Assembly (NCBI GenBank): GCA_030737875.1
Contig: CM060909.1
Coordinates: 30,339,659 to 30,403,658, forward strand
Length of the DNA stretch: 64,000 bases
Source of the DNA: Allium sativum
Taxonomy: Eukaryota > Streptophyta > Magnoliopsida > Asparagales > Amaryllidaceae
Reading direction: 5' to 3'
Numbering within the stretch: position 1 is the first letter of the stretch; the number at the start of each line of letters is the position of its first letter. The position numbers were made by a program, and so were the translations under genes. A model generated the notes under the pieces. The model worked only from the letters and a program-made list of their open reading frames with translations, had not been told where the DNA came from and searched no databases. Below are positions 1 through 11,505 of the stretch, one piece after another.

Positions 1-3000
1 ATCCTTTCGACCATTTCCCGCTTGAAATACACATTTCAATTCCTCACTTTTACTTAATCCTGTTATTACGTAACGTTAATTTAAAATTTACGCTTTAACA
101 CTTTAAACTTCATTTATCTAACTCTGGTTTAATATAAAACATTTTATTCCAATCTCTTTTGACTTAATTCTTATAATTAAGTAACATTTATTCCAAGCTA
201 TTGTATTCGCTTGAAATTCCTTTTATAACTTTGTTATAAAAATTTGGGTTTTAAATATAAAACCTATACATAAACTCTTTTCACCATCCAACTAGATTTT
301 GTTTCAACTCCAATTACCTTTTAAATGAATTTCCATTTAACAAGATTTTTTTCTAAATTATTGTTAATTAAAATAATAATTTACCTCGATCATTAACTGA
401 TGTAAAAATAGTTAATTCCTTAATTAACTAAAATAAATAGTAAATCCCTTTTTAAATATCTTATTGAAATTTAAACAATATTCATTAAACCATCTTATTC
501 AAAATGCACTAATTTAATTCCAATTAAAAACGGTCGATTTAGCCAACTCAAAACACAGTTATCCCATTAACTGATCCGAATCATTTTCCCTTTAAATTAA
601 TTTATAATATAATTTGTTTAAATAATTCCATTTAATTATTATTTTAATAAAACAATATCCAAATTTAACCGTTAGGTTAATTTCTAATCACTTGTTTATA
701 AACCTGATTTACACTAGAAATTTCCTTATAAAATCAATCAATGATTAATTATAAGTTTAAAAATAAATAATAAATATTTATTTTCTTTTTACAAACATAT
801 TTTCATTATAATTCAATTCAAAATCTATATCCAATTATAAAATAAATTTTATAACTTCATCTCTGTTGATTTGCCTGACGGTAAATCAACATTTATAAAA
901 CCATTTGACTTCGTAGGCCATATACTACCGCCAAACACTCAACCAATACCGCCCATTGGTTTAAACTAAACAGATGTTGAATTTTCAATTAATAATCGAC
1001 AATCAAATCAATCACTCTATCAGACCAGTTCATATATGATAGTATAAAAATAAATAATATATTTGAGGAATCCCGTTGGATCCCTCCAACCTGTTCTTCC
1101 CTGTATCCAAAACGATTATCACAAATCAGATCATTCAATTCCATTTAACTGATAATTTCGATAAAAATAAATAATGACCATTTAACATCAACCAATAAAC
1201 AAGACAATTCAATCAGTTCAAACAATTCAAACCATTAAACATGTTTATTTTATAAAACGTGACCAATAAGGTTAGTTGCCTCTATTGGATCCAATCGTTA
1301 AAATAATGATTTGATATTTCACTGAAATTAAACAATGGTTTAATTTCATCAGTTAAATCAACAAATAATATATAACTAGCTAACAATCAACGATTAGCAA
1401 CCAGATCACACAAAATAAAAACCCAATTTATATAAAATATAAATGGGGAGAACTGAGTGAGTTTAACTCACCTTGGTCTGATTTGCTCATTGAACAGCTT
1501 AATTCAGTTAAATTAAGCAGACGTTCAATTTAACTGAAAAATCCAGTTTATTCCAAGTATGTCCAGTTCTTCTCCATAATGTAGTGCTCGTTGAGACAAG
1601 TCCAACGTTTCTTGTCTCGTTTCATTCTGATAAACAATTAAAAAGTTATTAATATTTTAAATATAAACGATTTAATTAATTAACCAACTTCTTAATTATA
1701 GTTAAATAAATTAATTACTTTGTTAATTTACATTTTGATCAGAAGGATATGGCCGATTAAATTTTGCCTTGTCATATGGTTGCGATGTAGCTTCCATTGT
1801 TTTGTACTACTCAAACAACTCCTGCAATAATGTAAAGGGTTCTATGTCAATATGGGTTTAATCAAAAATTTTACTTTCCTAATTCTATAATTAGAATTAA
1901 CTAATTACACTTGAATTCATACGGGTTGACCCGTTCTTGTTGTCTCCCTCTCGTATAAACGATGGCCTGTAAGAAATCCACAGTTTAAGTTAGTACGTTT
2001 TAATTATGACAATTTACTTCCTAATGAGTTATATTATCAACTAATTTTATTTAAACATTTTCAACTTATTACTGCAGCAAATCTAATCTAGTCCCGATTG
2101 CTCTTTTAGTGCTTCGTCCCATACTGTTCAAGTACCCAATTCCTGCAAACAATCCACTCCTAAGTTAATATGAGTTTTACTATTAATTATAAGATGATGT
2201 CATGTATTATTACTTTGCAAATAAATCACTCCAGGCCGATCGTCTTTAACCCTTTATTTTCCCTCCCCAAACATCTGTTCTTCATTCACGAATACCCAAT
2301 CTGCACCACTTCCCTGTTTAAAAGTTAAAACCATGTTTCCTTAATAAATTAAACCCTTAATCAAGCTAATTACATTAATAACTTTGGCCAATTACTTTCT
2401 TTCTGTCCCCAGGCCTTCGTTGGCTTTTGGTTCCATCGTTTATATATAGCAAACTGCACACACTTCCAGTACCCAAGGTCAAGATCCGACATCGCTGATC
2501 CGAGTGCCTTCGGCTCCTCCTACTTCGCCCGAAGACATGATCAACTCGTTCTCCCTTTTGGTCTGCAATTCCTCCTTGAGTGCAACCCCTTCTCATCGTC
2601 GATTTGTCCAGCATGACCCCCCTGTAGGCCATCTCCACCATTGACATGAAAGTCCTCGGTGAGATGTAGCCTTTTCTAGTTGGAAAAATCTTGAATTGTG
2701 TAAGAATTGAACGGATTATCATGGAAGAAATGGAAGAATTAGGTCATTTCATTAAAGGGAAGTGGCGGCAGCAATCGCGTTGACCGCACACTAAAGAAGG
2801 AAGGGTTTTTGACCGGCTTTGTATTTATATAGAGTGATGGTGTAATAAAATATTATTATATATAACTTAACTGTGAATTAACCTTTAAAACTACCACATA
2901 CAACTTTAGTTTTTCGATAAAAATACTAATCCTAACATAGAAAAATATTCCGGACCCAATGGGACAGGTTTCGTCGAATTCCGAGGTCGTTTGCGAAAAG

Positions 3001-3331
3001 TCCTTTATAATTATCGATGAAAAATCAAGCGTTTAAAATTCCTGTAATTACAGAAAAATCGAAAAAATAAGAAACCTTGACATTTTACTAGACCTCTTCC
3101 GTACGGATCCAATGAAATTTATTTCGTTCAAATCAGAGTTCATTTGGCCAGTCGTTTATTCCTTTAAATTTAGCCCTGTTTGAATTGACCAATATAATAG
3201 AACTGATTAAGGCATTTATCGTTACCACGAGCACACGGTAAGCCCGATTGACACAGAAATTGAAATCCTACAATAATTAATTAATACGAACCCAACGACA
3301 CTAATTTCATCGCATTCTGAGACTATATCCC
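1..3331 (-). mobile_element. LTR C, left part (long chromovirus LTR, interrupted by element A)
   Basis: This AT-rich stretch has no convincing gene. It is the left part of a minus-strand LTR that restarts at 30,092 and begins (TGTAACGACCC) at 30,818. Homology to the other long LTRs is visible around 2,941-3,000, where a block about a tolerated GTTTCGTCGAATTCCGAGG string matches LTR D near 61,725 and LTR A'. CACTAATTTCATCG near 3,298 recurs at 30,398, just across the A insertion. A minus-strand TATA box lies at 2,822-2,832, so 1-2,795 would be transcribed leader. The 3' end of the LTR lies outside the window, so its full length (over 4.05 kb) and whether it is solo are unknown. Confidence 0.7.
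2822..2832 (-). promoter_or_regulatory. TATA box of LTR C
   Basis: The minus strand reads CTATATAAATA, a strong Pol II TATA match, about 1.2 kb from the LTR start once the inserted element A is removed. The downstream minus-strand sequence is less AT-rich, as in the leaders of the other LTRs here. The transcription start is inferred, roughly 25-30 bp downstream. Confidence 0.5.
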
Positions 3332-4084
3332 TGTAACAACCCGGAAAATCTGAGTTAGTTTAAAATTTTTAATTTGGTTATTTTAGTGGATTTTAGATAT
3401 TTAAAATAAATTATTTTAAATAATAACGACAAAAAGTAGTTTGAATCGATGTTTGAAAATAAATATAATTATTTTAAATTATAAACAAGGCCTGAAATGG
3501 CGTGGCAGTTTCAAAATTTCAATTCAAACTTTGACTGACTGTACCGGGTGCAAAATAAAACGGATTTAAGTGAAACCAAAAATATTTAAATCTGTTAGTG
3601 AATATCTTTCTAACGAATCTAAAAAATCGAAGTTTCATAGCAGAAATCAAACGTTATGGCCAAATGAATTTTCAGAAAGGTCGCTATAGAGAATATATAG
3701 CCCGTGGAAATAGACATTTTGCAAACGACCTCGGAATTCGACGAAACCACTTTTGTTATATCCAAGATGTTAAATTATTTCTAGGTTTCAAATTTCATAA
3801 TTTTTGAAGCTAATATGTGAGCGTGGCAAAAGAAAACGTGTTTGGTTGATTTCTGTTAAATTGGATCGACCAGAAAATGGCCATTTTTCAAACGGTCTCA
3901 GAATTCGACGAAAATAGTTTTGTTGGACCATAGCGTCAAAACATAGCTAGATTTATTTTTCTGGAATTTTTTGAATCAGTTTGTGGCCCTGGTAAATTGA
4001 AATGTACGTTCAAATCTAATATTGAATGTTCTATATTTTAATTTGAAGGAAATTTGACAGAAACAGTCGAGTGGGCCTACGAAA

Positions 4085-4112
4085 CATATCCCATTGTGTT
4101 CGGAATGGGGGT
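4085..4112 (+). promoter_or_regulatory. Conserved U3 block upstream of the TATA box (LTR A)
   Basis: A run of about 29 bases centred on CATTGTGTTCGGAATGGGGG is identical in the A 5' LTR, the A 3' LTR (14,286-14,313), LTR A' (37,007-37,035, minus) and LTR D (61,360-61,388, minus), although the sequence around it has diverged. It lies about 80 bp upstream of the TATA box in A. A cis-regulatory role is inferred from position and conservation. Confidence 0.5.
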
Positions 4113-4189
4113 ATTTAGCTAGGGACGATAGTCGTTGGGTTTGGATTGGAGTTCGTATGAGATAAGGGGTATTTTTGAATTTTTAAAAA

Positions 4190-4200
4190 TATATAAATAA
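4190..4200 (+). promoter_or_regulatory. TATA box of the 5' LTR of A
   Basis: TATATAAATAA sits before a pyrimidine-rich stretch and a GC-richer leader. The same box is at 14,391-14,401 in the 3' LTR. It is the likely core promoter for the genomic transcript; the start site is inferred near 4,225. Confidence 0.6.
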
Positions 4201-4984
4201 AAGAAAAAATCTCATTGGCCAGTCAATCTTCTCTCTCCCCGATTGAGCTCTCGACGCACGGCGATAGAAGCTTCAAACCTTCTCCCCTCCATTACTCCTC
4301 CTACACGCAAAATTAAATATAGGTCTTTTGGAACTTTTTGAAGCTCTCATCACCTTCTTCAAATCCATATAAGGATTGAATTTTTTCGTGGCCTGAATCT
4401 CGAGAATCACGCCCGGGAACTCGTCGCGTTTGGAGCTCCGCCGTGACTCCTGGTGGCCGTCGATCTGAGGGTGGGTCCCAGCGCCGAGAATCTCTTTCCA
4501 GCCTCTACGACGCAGCGCAACCTGATTCTGTCCTCGAGCAACGGGTTGAGCTAAAATCCGAGACCTAGTTTTGAAGGTCGAGCGCAGGTAACGGCTGTGC
4601 TTTAAATAAACTGTTTTCCACATTCTAAAACCGTCGCAAATCATGATTAGCTTCTAAAAATCATATCTTTTTCCTATGTGGTCGAAACTCAGTGAAACAA
4701 GATACAGTGGACTCATGGGGACGTCTTCTACATTCTAGAAGAGACCGCATATTTTTCTGAGCCTTCTACAATTTTTGGTGGAGTGGAACCCAATGTGAGA
4801 TTTCTAATTCATAAACGATATGGAAAACAACGATGTATAAATTATATAGTCGAAGTATGAGTTATATAAGCGTTGTACACCTCATGTATAAGCGCTCTAT
4901 AAGTTGTATGTTCGATTTATAAGTAATATATGCGTTGTAAAAGTGATATATTCGTTGAAATAAATTGAAATATAGTTATATACG

Positions 4985-5019
<35 letters not shown>

Positions 5020-5025
5020 TCCCCT

Positions 5026-5044
5026 CGTCCACAGACCACGGACG
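5026..5044 (+). promoter_or_regulatory. Conserved hairpin motif CGTCC...GGACG in LTR A
   Basis: A 5-6 bp stem (CGTCCA/TGGACG in the better-paired copies) with a 7-base loop directly follows a TA microsatellite. Copies are at 26,764-26,782 (A 3' LTR), 35,720-35,737 (LTR A', minus) and 59,908-59,926 (LTR D, minus). Function is unknown; an RNA or DNA hairpin in the leader is inferred. Confidence 0.4.
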
Positions 5045-5299
5045 ATATATATTGGTTGTGATGTTGTTTGGATAATTGGTTGGTGTGAAATTCGGTAAAT
5101 ATCATGAACGGTTGATTTGAAATGATTGAATGTGATTGAAATCCCAATAGGATTAGTATATGGGAAAACTCGTCTACGTACGAACTAGATATTGAAAATT
5201 CCCATTGTTAAAAACCGCGAGATTTTAAGGTATAGCTAGGAGCCGTACTACGGACGGTGCCGGTTTTAACTACCCTGTCGTTATGCTGCCGAAATTTTC

Positions 5300-5920
5300 A
5301 ATAATATTCATGTGTTAGAATAATTTTCATGTGTTGAAACTATATTTATGTGTTGAACAGAAATTCACGTGTTTAATGAAGCTCATGTGTTGAATAAATT
5401 CTTTGAAAGATAAAATAACATTTTTATTATATATATAGACTATATAAAATATTAGTATTTTAAATAAATTGTTTTAACACCAAAAAAAACATTTTTACCT
5501 TACGTATGAACTATATAAAATAATCGTGTTTTGAAATAAATTGTTTTACAATAAAAATCACATTTCTATTATATATATAAACTATATTCATGTGTTGAAC
5601 AGAAATTCATGTGTTGAATGAAGCTCATGTGTTGAATAAATTCATTGAAAGATAAAAATAACATTTTTATTATATATATATCAACTATAGAAAATATTCA
5701 TGTGTTGAATAAAGGACTAGAACGATAAAAATCATATTTTTATCGTATATGTGATGTCGAAAACATTCATGTGTAGAATATATAGATTGAACAATAAAAT
5801 CTACAATTTTATTGTGAATATGAAGTGCTAAAAATATTCCTGTTTTGAATAAATATTTTTGACGATAAAAATATCATTTTTATCAAATATATGAAGTGAA
5901 TATGGTTTTGAAATCGAAGA
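5300..5920 (+). repeat. Degenerate repeat array with short inverted repeats in LTR A
   Basis: The array alternates TTCATGTGTTGAA-like motifs with stem motifs of the form ATAAAAAT-n-ATTTTTAT (near 5,405, 5,550, 5,650, 5,724, 5,794 and 5,862), about 65-100 bp apart. The equivalent array occupies 27,040-27,620 in the 3' LTR and, inverted, 34,900-35,400 in LTR A'. Confidence 0.6.
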
Positions 5921-5929
5921 ATGGATTAT

Positions 5930-6420
5930 ATTTTTATATATATATAAATATAATTAAAATATAGTGAATAACGAAGCTGCAGTTCGTGTTTTGAAACCAT
6001 GATTTCAAACGATTAGTGTGGGAGATCCGACCATCGGATTTTCCCGAAACTGAAACCGTTGGGTTCGCTTTGGAAATATCTTTCCAACGACACACACTTT
6101 GTGAAGATCCAACGGTTGGAATGTCTAGAATGTTTAATTCAAATCTGAAGAAAAACAACGCCAGAATCGATTATATATATATATTTATATAAATATAATT
6201 AAATTAAATCGAATAACGACGCTGCAGTACGTATTTTGAAATCGTAACATCAAACGATTATACCGGGAGATCCGACCGTCAGATTTTTCCCAAAACTGAA
6301 ACCATTGGATTCGTTTTGAAAAGATCTTTCTAATGATATAAAATTTGTGAAGATCCAACGGTTAAATTTTCAGATATATGTAAATCAAATCTGAAGAAAA
6401 ACAGCGCCACGGCCGCGTTA
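5930..6420 (+). repeat. Two tandem copies of a 246-bp unit in LTR A
   Basis: GAATAACG(A)GCTGCAG recurs at 5,965 and 6,211. Each unit carries GGAGATCCGACC, AACTGAAACC and GAAGATCCAACGG, and ends in AATCTGAAGAAAAAC. The pair is also in the 3' LTR (27,660-28,150) and in LTR A' (33,930-34,430, inverted). LTR D has a single copy near 58,610-58,850. Confidence 0.7.
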
Positions 6421-7182
6421 TGGCCTGAAGCGTCATTTGAGTGAATTGGCTATTTTTAAATAAATAAAAATAGCGATAAATCGTGATAAAATATTATAAA
6501 CGATATGGAATGGAAATAAACTGAATTTGCTCGGTTTATGTGATATTTGATGGTTGAATGTGTTGGGCGTGAAAATTACATTAAAGAACAGAATTATTGA
6601 TGTCGAATAATTTAACCATTGAAATGAATTGATTTGAAATTCTAAATATACGTGAATTATTTGAAAAGGCCGAGTTAATTCACATTTCAAATAATTGATC
6701 GATGATTGAAAGTCGAAGATATGAGGACGGTGCAAGACTGATGGTCTTCACGTCGAATGGAGGGGTGCTACTGATGCTCATGATAGGAGTAGCTACCTTG
6801 AAGGGGCTGAAGTAGTTGTCGTCCGTACGTACTTGTTGATTGTACGTATATGCGAGGTATTGAGTGCTTCCGGTTTTGTTCAGACCCAGAACGAACTTGT
6901 AAATGGACTGTGTGTCTGACATTGGATTTTGTTCTATGCTGAGTGATCTCTATTAAATATATATCTGTTTGGTGGCGGAGAATTTATTCTCTTGCTTAAC
7001 GCCCTTCTCTGAGACGTACGAGCTCAGAGGTTATATATCAATAGAAATCAGTCGCATGGAGTGAATTGCCTATGTGGCATGCCTAAGTGGCGGATGATCA
7101 AGGCTTCTGTTGAAAAGAAAAGTCTTGTGGTGGATGATCAAAGCACGGCCTGTGTGGCGTAGCTTTGTGTATAACATTGATT

Positions 7183-7336
7183 CGCGAGCCTCACACCCCG
7201 GTATGAACCAGAAACGGGAGAGGACCTCAGGGAGGGCATGCGTTTCTTTCTAGCTAGGGTGGTGTCAGTGACCTACCAGCCGTGACATTTATATTATTTT
7301 CACCTGTGTGGTTGTTGCTGTGGCGAGGAGCCTCGG
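7183..7336 (+). promoter_or_regulatory. Conserved leader block of the long LTRs
   Basis: About 154 bp including GAACCAGAAACGGGAGAGGA, GCTAGGGTGGTGTCAGTGAC and, at the end, GCGAGGnGCCTCGG. It is nearly unchanged at 28,918-29,071 (A 3' LTR), 33,021-33,174 (LTR A', minus) and 56,831-56,984 (LTR D, minus), although flanking LTR sequence has diverged. It is GC-rich, contains a palindrome (GAGGCGCCTC) and has no conserved ORF, so a structured leader RNA or regulatory element is inferred. Confidence 0.45.
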
Positions 7337-8326
7337 ATATATCGGTGACTATGTGGAGCCGATGGAGTCATAGGACTCATTTACGCCCCCAAAGGGCGGG
7401 GAAACGCAATGTTCAGGCATTTTAATCCACATCGGTGGACCGGCCCTGACGATCCAAGGGTCAATGCGTTCTGATCCTGAGGCTCGGGCTAGAGAGTCTC
7501 GAATTCGGTAAGGACTATCTTTTTCCTTGGTTCATGACGGAAATCCAATTTCCAAATACGACAACGTGCGGTTTTGATTGTATATATATATGGCGACATG
7601 ATATATGGTACCCATGCCGTCTATGATTGATAGTTATGATTGAAATTGTTTTTGAAACATATATACACTAGCAATAATATCAAATGGCTTGTTTTGCTCG
7701 TATCAAGCATATTTTGGCCGTTATAAGGTAAAACTCTATCCTTCGGTTTGTGTTGCATTGTGTGATGGGAACTGAGTCTTATAATGGCTTCATTTTTATA
7801 AAAAGCATTGCGATGTTTAAAAGATTTACTGTTTAAAGCACTGGCAATCCAATGGAGTAAACCCGTTCCGCGAAAGTGGCGTGGTCCTGTGATTGGCCAT
7901 ATTATAAAATGTGTTAAGTAGATTTCTCATACCAGTTCCATGACTGACTCGTAGTTTGTTTCACTTGCAAACTCGGGTGCCCCTTTTTTACACGGGTAGC
8001 CTTGTATTCTGGTTTTAGCGGGCTCTTTCTGGATGGCTGGAGGTGAAGATGGATTCTATCATTTATCTCTTTTTATGCTGTTCAGCTCCTATTGTACATA
8101 TTATGTTCTGTTTTCCGCTGTAGACATTTATGTATAGCTGAACTGTATTTGTACTAAGTATGATCCTATATACTATGTAACTCTGATGATTATGTTTATC
8201 CAGTGTATTCTATTGTACATTATCTGGTGTATTAAATTATTTCTGTTCTGCTATTATTTATTTATGTGTTATATTCCAAAGATTACCATTGCCATAGCCT
8301 TATGGGGTTTGGGGTCATCACAATCG

Positions 8327-8338
8327 TGGTATCAGAGC
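8327..8338 (+). other. Primer-binding site of element A (tRNA-iMet)
   Basis: TGGTATCAGAGC, complementary to the 3' end of plant initiator Met-tRNA, begins four bases after the LTR end. This is the usual first-strand primer site of plant chromoviruses. Confidence 0.9.
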
Positions 8339-8574
8339 TTTGGTTAAGCTTAGTTCTGGAATATAAAATATTAACGAACTCGTCAGAAATAGAATTAGTA
8401 GTGTTCTAGGACGAATAAATCATTACAGATAGGATCAGTAATATCCTAGTATGAGTATAGAGAATGAAATACACCTCGATAGACACATTTACATTCAAGT
8501 ATATGTTTCTATGTTTTATAATATCTTTTCTGTTGACCTGACATTTGGTCTGCTATTTCCAGATGCACTAGAAA

Positions 8575-9258
8575 ATGAGTGGCAGAAACAGAAGAAGTAA
8601 TGCAGACCTAGATATTCAAGCTCTAGTAAAGAGGTATCGAAATCTGGGTGGATCACCATTCTTGGGCAAAGAATCCATTATGGAAACACAAGCTTGGATT
8701 CGTTCTGCTGAGAAAATCTTTGAAGGTTTAAAGGTAAGTGAGGAACAGAAAAGATTACTGGCATCTTGGGCACTCAAAGAAGAAGCTTTGTTCTGGTGGG
8801 ATTCGATTATTAAGGATAATCCAGAAGGTAATATTACCTGGGATAGATTTAAAAAAAAATTGAGTGAAAGATTTGTTCCTCCAGAAGAAACTAAGCGGTT
8901 ATGTGATGAATTTCATTATCTGATACAAGGAGATATGACCATTCCGGAATATCATAAGAAATTCAATGAACTTTCTCGTTTTGCCCCTCATCTAATTCAA
9001 GATCCAAAGAGGAAGAATCTGAGGTTTATAAATGGTCTTCAAAGAAAATACCAAAATAGTGTAATGGGGCATGTGAAGCTTCCTTTTTCTGAAATGATAT
9101 ACATGGCTTATCAGTATGAAGATCTAGATAAGCGAGGCCTTTTTGTCGATGAAGAGGAAGTCAGCACTAGCGGTAAAAGGAAATCTGAAGCTGATAGCCC
9201 AGAGGCAAGTACACAGCCTGAGGCCAGTACGACGTCTGGGGCCAGAAAGAGGCCTTGA
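8575..9258 (+). pseudogene. Gag capsid region of element A
   Basis: 227 codons to a premature TGA. This is a retrotransposon Gag domain: the stretch around LLASWALKEEALFWWDSI, the ITWDRFKKKLSERF helix, and QGDMTIPEYHKKFNELSRFA are the usual plant gypsy capsid landmarks. It would form the cytoplasmic virus-like particle. The C-terminus is Ser/Ala/Glu-rich linker. The frame continues past the stop into the knuckles, so 9,256 is a disabling mutation and not a natural gag terminator. The next in-frame ATG upstream was not needed: 8,575 lies a normal 236 bp after the primer site. Confidence 0.9.
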
Positions 9259-9966
9259 ATCAATAGGAAAAAGGTTAAATCTGAAAAAGAACCAGTAACA
9301 ACTGCCATATGCTCTAACTGCAATAAGCAAGGACGTCTGTCGATAAGTTGCAAATCTCTAAAGAAACATATAAAGGGTAGATTTAAATCCAAGAACAAGT
9401 TTCAAGAGAATAAAAAATGCAGTCAATGCCATCGGGCTGGTCATCTTGCAAAGGATTGCCGACTATTTAAGAAATCTGAAAAGGCTTATGTTAATGAAGT
9501 AACAAAAGTTCCTGGATCCCCATCTAGTCAGGAAAGGCTAGATGTTTTAGAATGCATGCTTATTGTCAAAGATATTCCATTTAAAGTAGTGTATGATACA
9601 GGCGCATCGCAAAGCTTTGTTGCAAAGAATGCGGTTAAGAAACTGGATTTGAATTTGAAAAAGCTCAAAACACCCATGACTGTCCATAATCCGGTTGGGG
9701 GTTCCCTCGATCTCAATTGGGTTTGTGGGGTGCCTGTCTCTTTTTCCCGCTATCGGTTCCCCAATATCGCGATCGTCATGAATTTTACAGAATTTGATCT
9801 TATCTCGGGATTGGACTGGTTAACCAAATATCAAGCTGAGGTTAAATGCGCTGACAGAGTCGTTAAGGCGAAGATTAAATCAGGTGACTATATAACCATT
9901 CCATGTGAAGGTCTGAATACGGATAGAAAAGACTTCTGGGCAGCTTTGGATATTTATCCTGCTTAA
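9259..9966 (+). pseudogene. Nucleocapsid knuckles and aspartic protease of element A
   Basis: The same frame continues after the 9,256 stop. Two CCHC knuckles are visible at about 9,310-9,350 and 9,418-9,462. The second is intact (CSQCHRAGHLAKDC); the first has Arg in place of His (CSNCNKQGRLSISC). The protease follows, with the active-site motif YDTGAS at about 9,592-9,609 and a downstream SGLDWLTKYQAEV block typical of gypsy proteases. It would cut the polyprotein inside particles. The stop at 9,964 (TAA) truncates the linker to RT. Confidence 0.85.
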
Positions 9967-10920
9967 ATAGAACATATTCCTGTCGTGATGGAGAATATTC
10001 CGGTCGACATTGAAAATATCCCAGTTGTCAAGAACTATGTGGATGTGTTTGAATAAGTTGTTAGCTTACCTCCGCAGAGAGAAATTGATTTTAAAATCTC
10101 TTTAGTTCCGAATGCAAGGCCAGTAGTTCACGCTATTCGAAGAATGACCTTGAAAGAGAAAGAAGAGTTAGATAATCAAACTAGACAGCTTGTATGGAAA
10201 GGTCTGATCAGGCCTAGTTTCTCTGATTGGGGAGAAGCAGTGGTATTTGTCCCAAAGTCAGACGGTACTCTTGGACTATGTGTAGATTATCGTGACTTGA
10301 ATAAGAAGACACTGAAGAACAAATATCCATTGCCGCGGATTGATGATTTATTGGACCTATTAAATGGCGCACAAGTATTTTCCCGAATGGACCTAGCTAC
10401 AGGTTTCCATCAGCTTCGTATTGCCGAAGAGTGTGTCCCTTTGACAGCATTCAGAGGCCCATACTTATTCTATGAGTGGTTAGTAATGTCGTTCGGCTTA
10501 TTTAACGCTCCAGCTTATTTTGTCGATCTAATGAACCGTGTTTTCAGAGAAGTATTGAATAAGTTTGTCCTGGTCTTCATTGATGATATACTGATCTTCT
10601 CTAAGTCAGAAAGCGAGCATGAAAAACATTTGGAACAAGTGCTAGAAATTTTCAGAAAGAATGTTTTAAAAGCAAAATTTTCCAAATGTATATTCTAGCA
10701 AGAAGAATTCAAATTTCTTGGCCACGTCGTGTCAAAGAAAGGTATTTCAGTGGATCCCAGTAAAATCACTGCTATTCAGAATTGGAAACAGCCTCGCACA
10801 CCCACAGAAGTTAGAAGTTTTCTCAGATTGGATAGTTATTATCGGGAGTTCATTAAGAATTTTTCGAAGATATCCAGTCACTTAACAAAGCTTACTAAGA
10901 AACATTCGAGATTCAACTAG
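9967..10920 (+). pseudogene. Reverse transcriptase region of element A
   Basis: Plant gypsy [13 protein letters not shown] begins the region after a TAA at 10,054. Then come [26 protein letters not shown], the active-site FIDDILIF (about 10,573-10,596) and the thumb sequence with [18 protein letters not shown] stops at 10,696 (after SKCIF) and 10,918 (within [10 protein letters not shown]) stand where Trp is conserved. It would copy element RNA into DNA in the particle; this copy cannot. Confidence 0.88.
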
Positions 10921-11505
10921 ACTCCCGAATGTGAGGCAGCTTTCCAGGAGCTGAAGTTAAAATTGAAGACTGCTCCAGTGCTCACTATTATTAACGACAA
11001 TCAGGATTTAAAAGTCTGGACCGATGCTTCTAAAGAAGGCCTTGGCGCAGTGTTAATGAAAAGAGGCCATGTAGTCGCTTATGCTAGCCGTCAATTGAAA
11101 CCACATGAAAAAAATTATGTTACTCACGATCTTGAATTGCTAGCTATCGTGTTTGCTATGAAAATCTGGAGGCATTATCTATTGGGTGAGAAGTTTGAAT
11201 CATACACTGATCATTAATCATTGAAATATTTATTCACCCAGAAGGATCTAAATATGAGACAGCAGCGTTGGTTAGAATTTCTCGCGGCATATGATCCTGA
11301 TATCTTATATACACCAGGGAAAGCCAATGTTGTGGCTGATGCGCTCAGCAGAAAGAATGTAATTATCGCCAGTCTTATTATCACGCCTTCATTGATTGAT
11401 AACATATCTGCTCTTCAGAAGGATGATCACTTCATTCAGAAGATCAGAGAGAGAATTCAGAAAGGCGAGCCCTCGAGTTTTAAATACATAACGAGGGGAT
11501 TCTGA
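10921..11505 (+). pseudogene. RNase H region and linker of element A
   Basis: Retrotransposon RNase [16 protein letters not shown] (first catalytic Asp), [32 protein letters not shown] (catalytic Glu) and YTDH (Asp). A TAA at 11,215 replaces an expected Gln codon right after YTDH. The frame continues with [17 protein letters not shown] and [13 protein letters not shown], the standard bridge to integrase. It then drifts out of frame near 11,490. Confidence 0.87.

Larger units (their letters stand above)
3332..8322 (+). repeat. 5' LTR of element A (4,991 bp)
   Basis: Begins TGTAACAACCCGG, ends GGGGTCATCACA, and is followed after four bases by the Met-tRNA primer site. Parts in order: U3 with a block conserved in all related LTRs (4,085-4,112); TATA box (4,190-4,200); a GC-richer leader (about 4,250-4,600); a (TA)14 microsatellite and a small hairpin motif (4,985-5,044); an array of short inverted repeats with a TTCATGTGTTGAA-like motif (5,300-5,920); a 246-bp tandem duplication (about 5,930-6,420); and a conserved leader block (7,183-7,336). 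Antisense ORFs in it show no protein-family signal. Confidence 0.9.

Noticed and set aside
2375..2722. 115-codon minus-strand ORF
   Set aside because: Lies in the leader of LTR C, has no recognisable domain, and reads like chance coding in a GC-richer patch.
4273..4950. Antisense ORF in the GC-rich leader of LTR A, longer at 14,474-14,950
   Set aside because: It recurs only because the LTRs are copies; it is not kept open to the same length and shows no protein family.
9111..9398. Minus-strand ORFs opposite gag (also 9,528-9,716, 11,214-11,405 and 11,665-12,066)
   Set aside because: Shadows of the plus-strand gag-pol frame.
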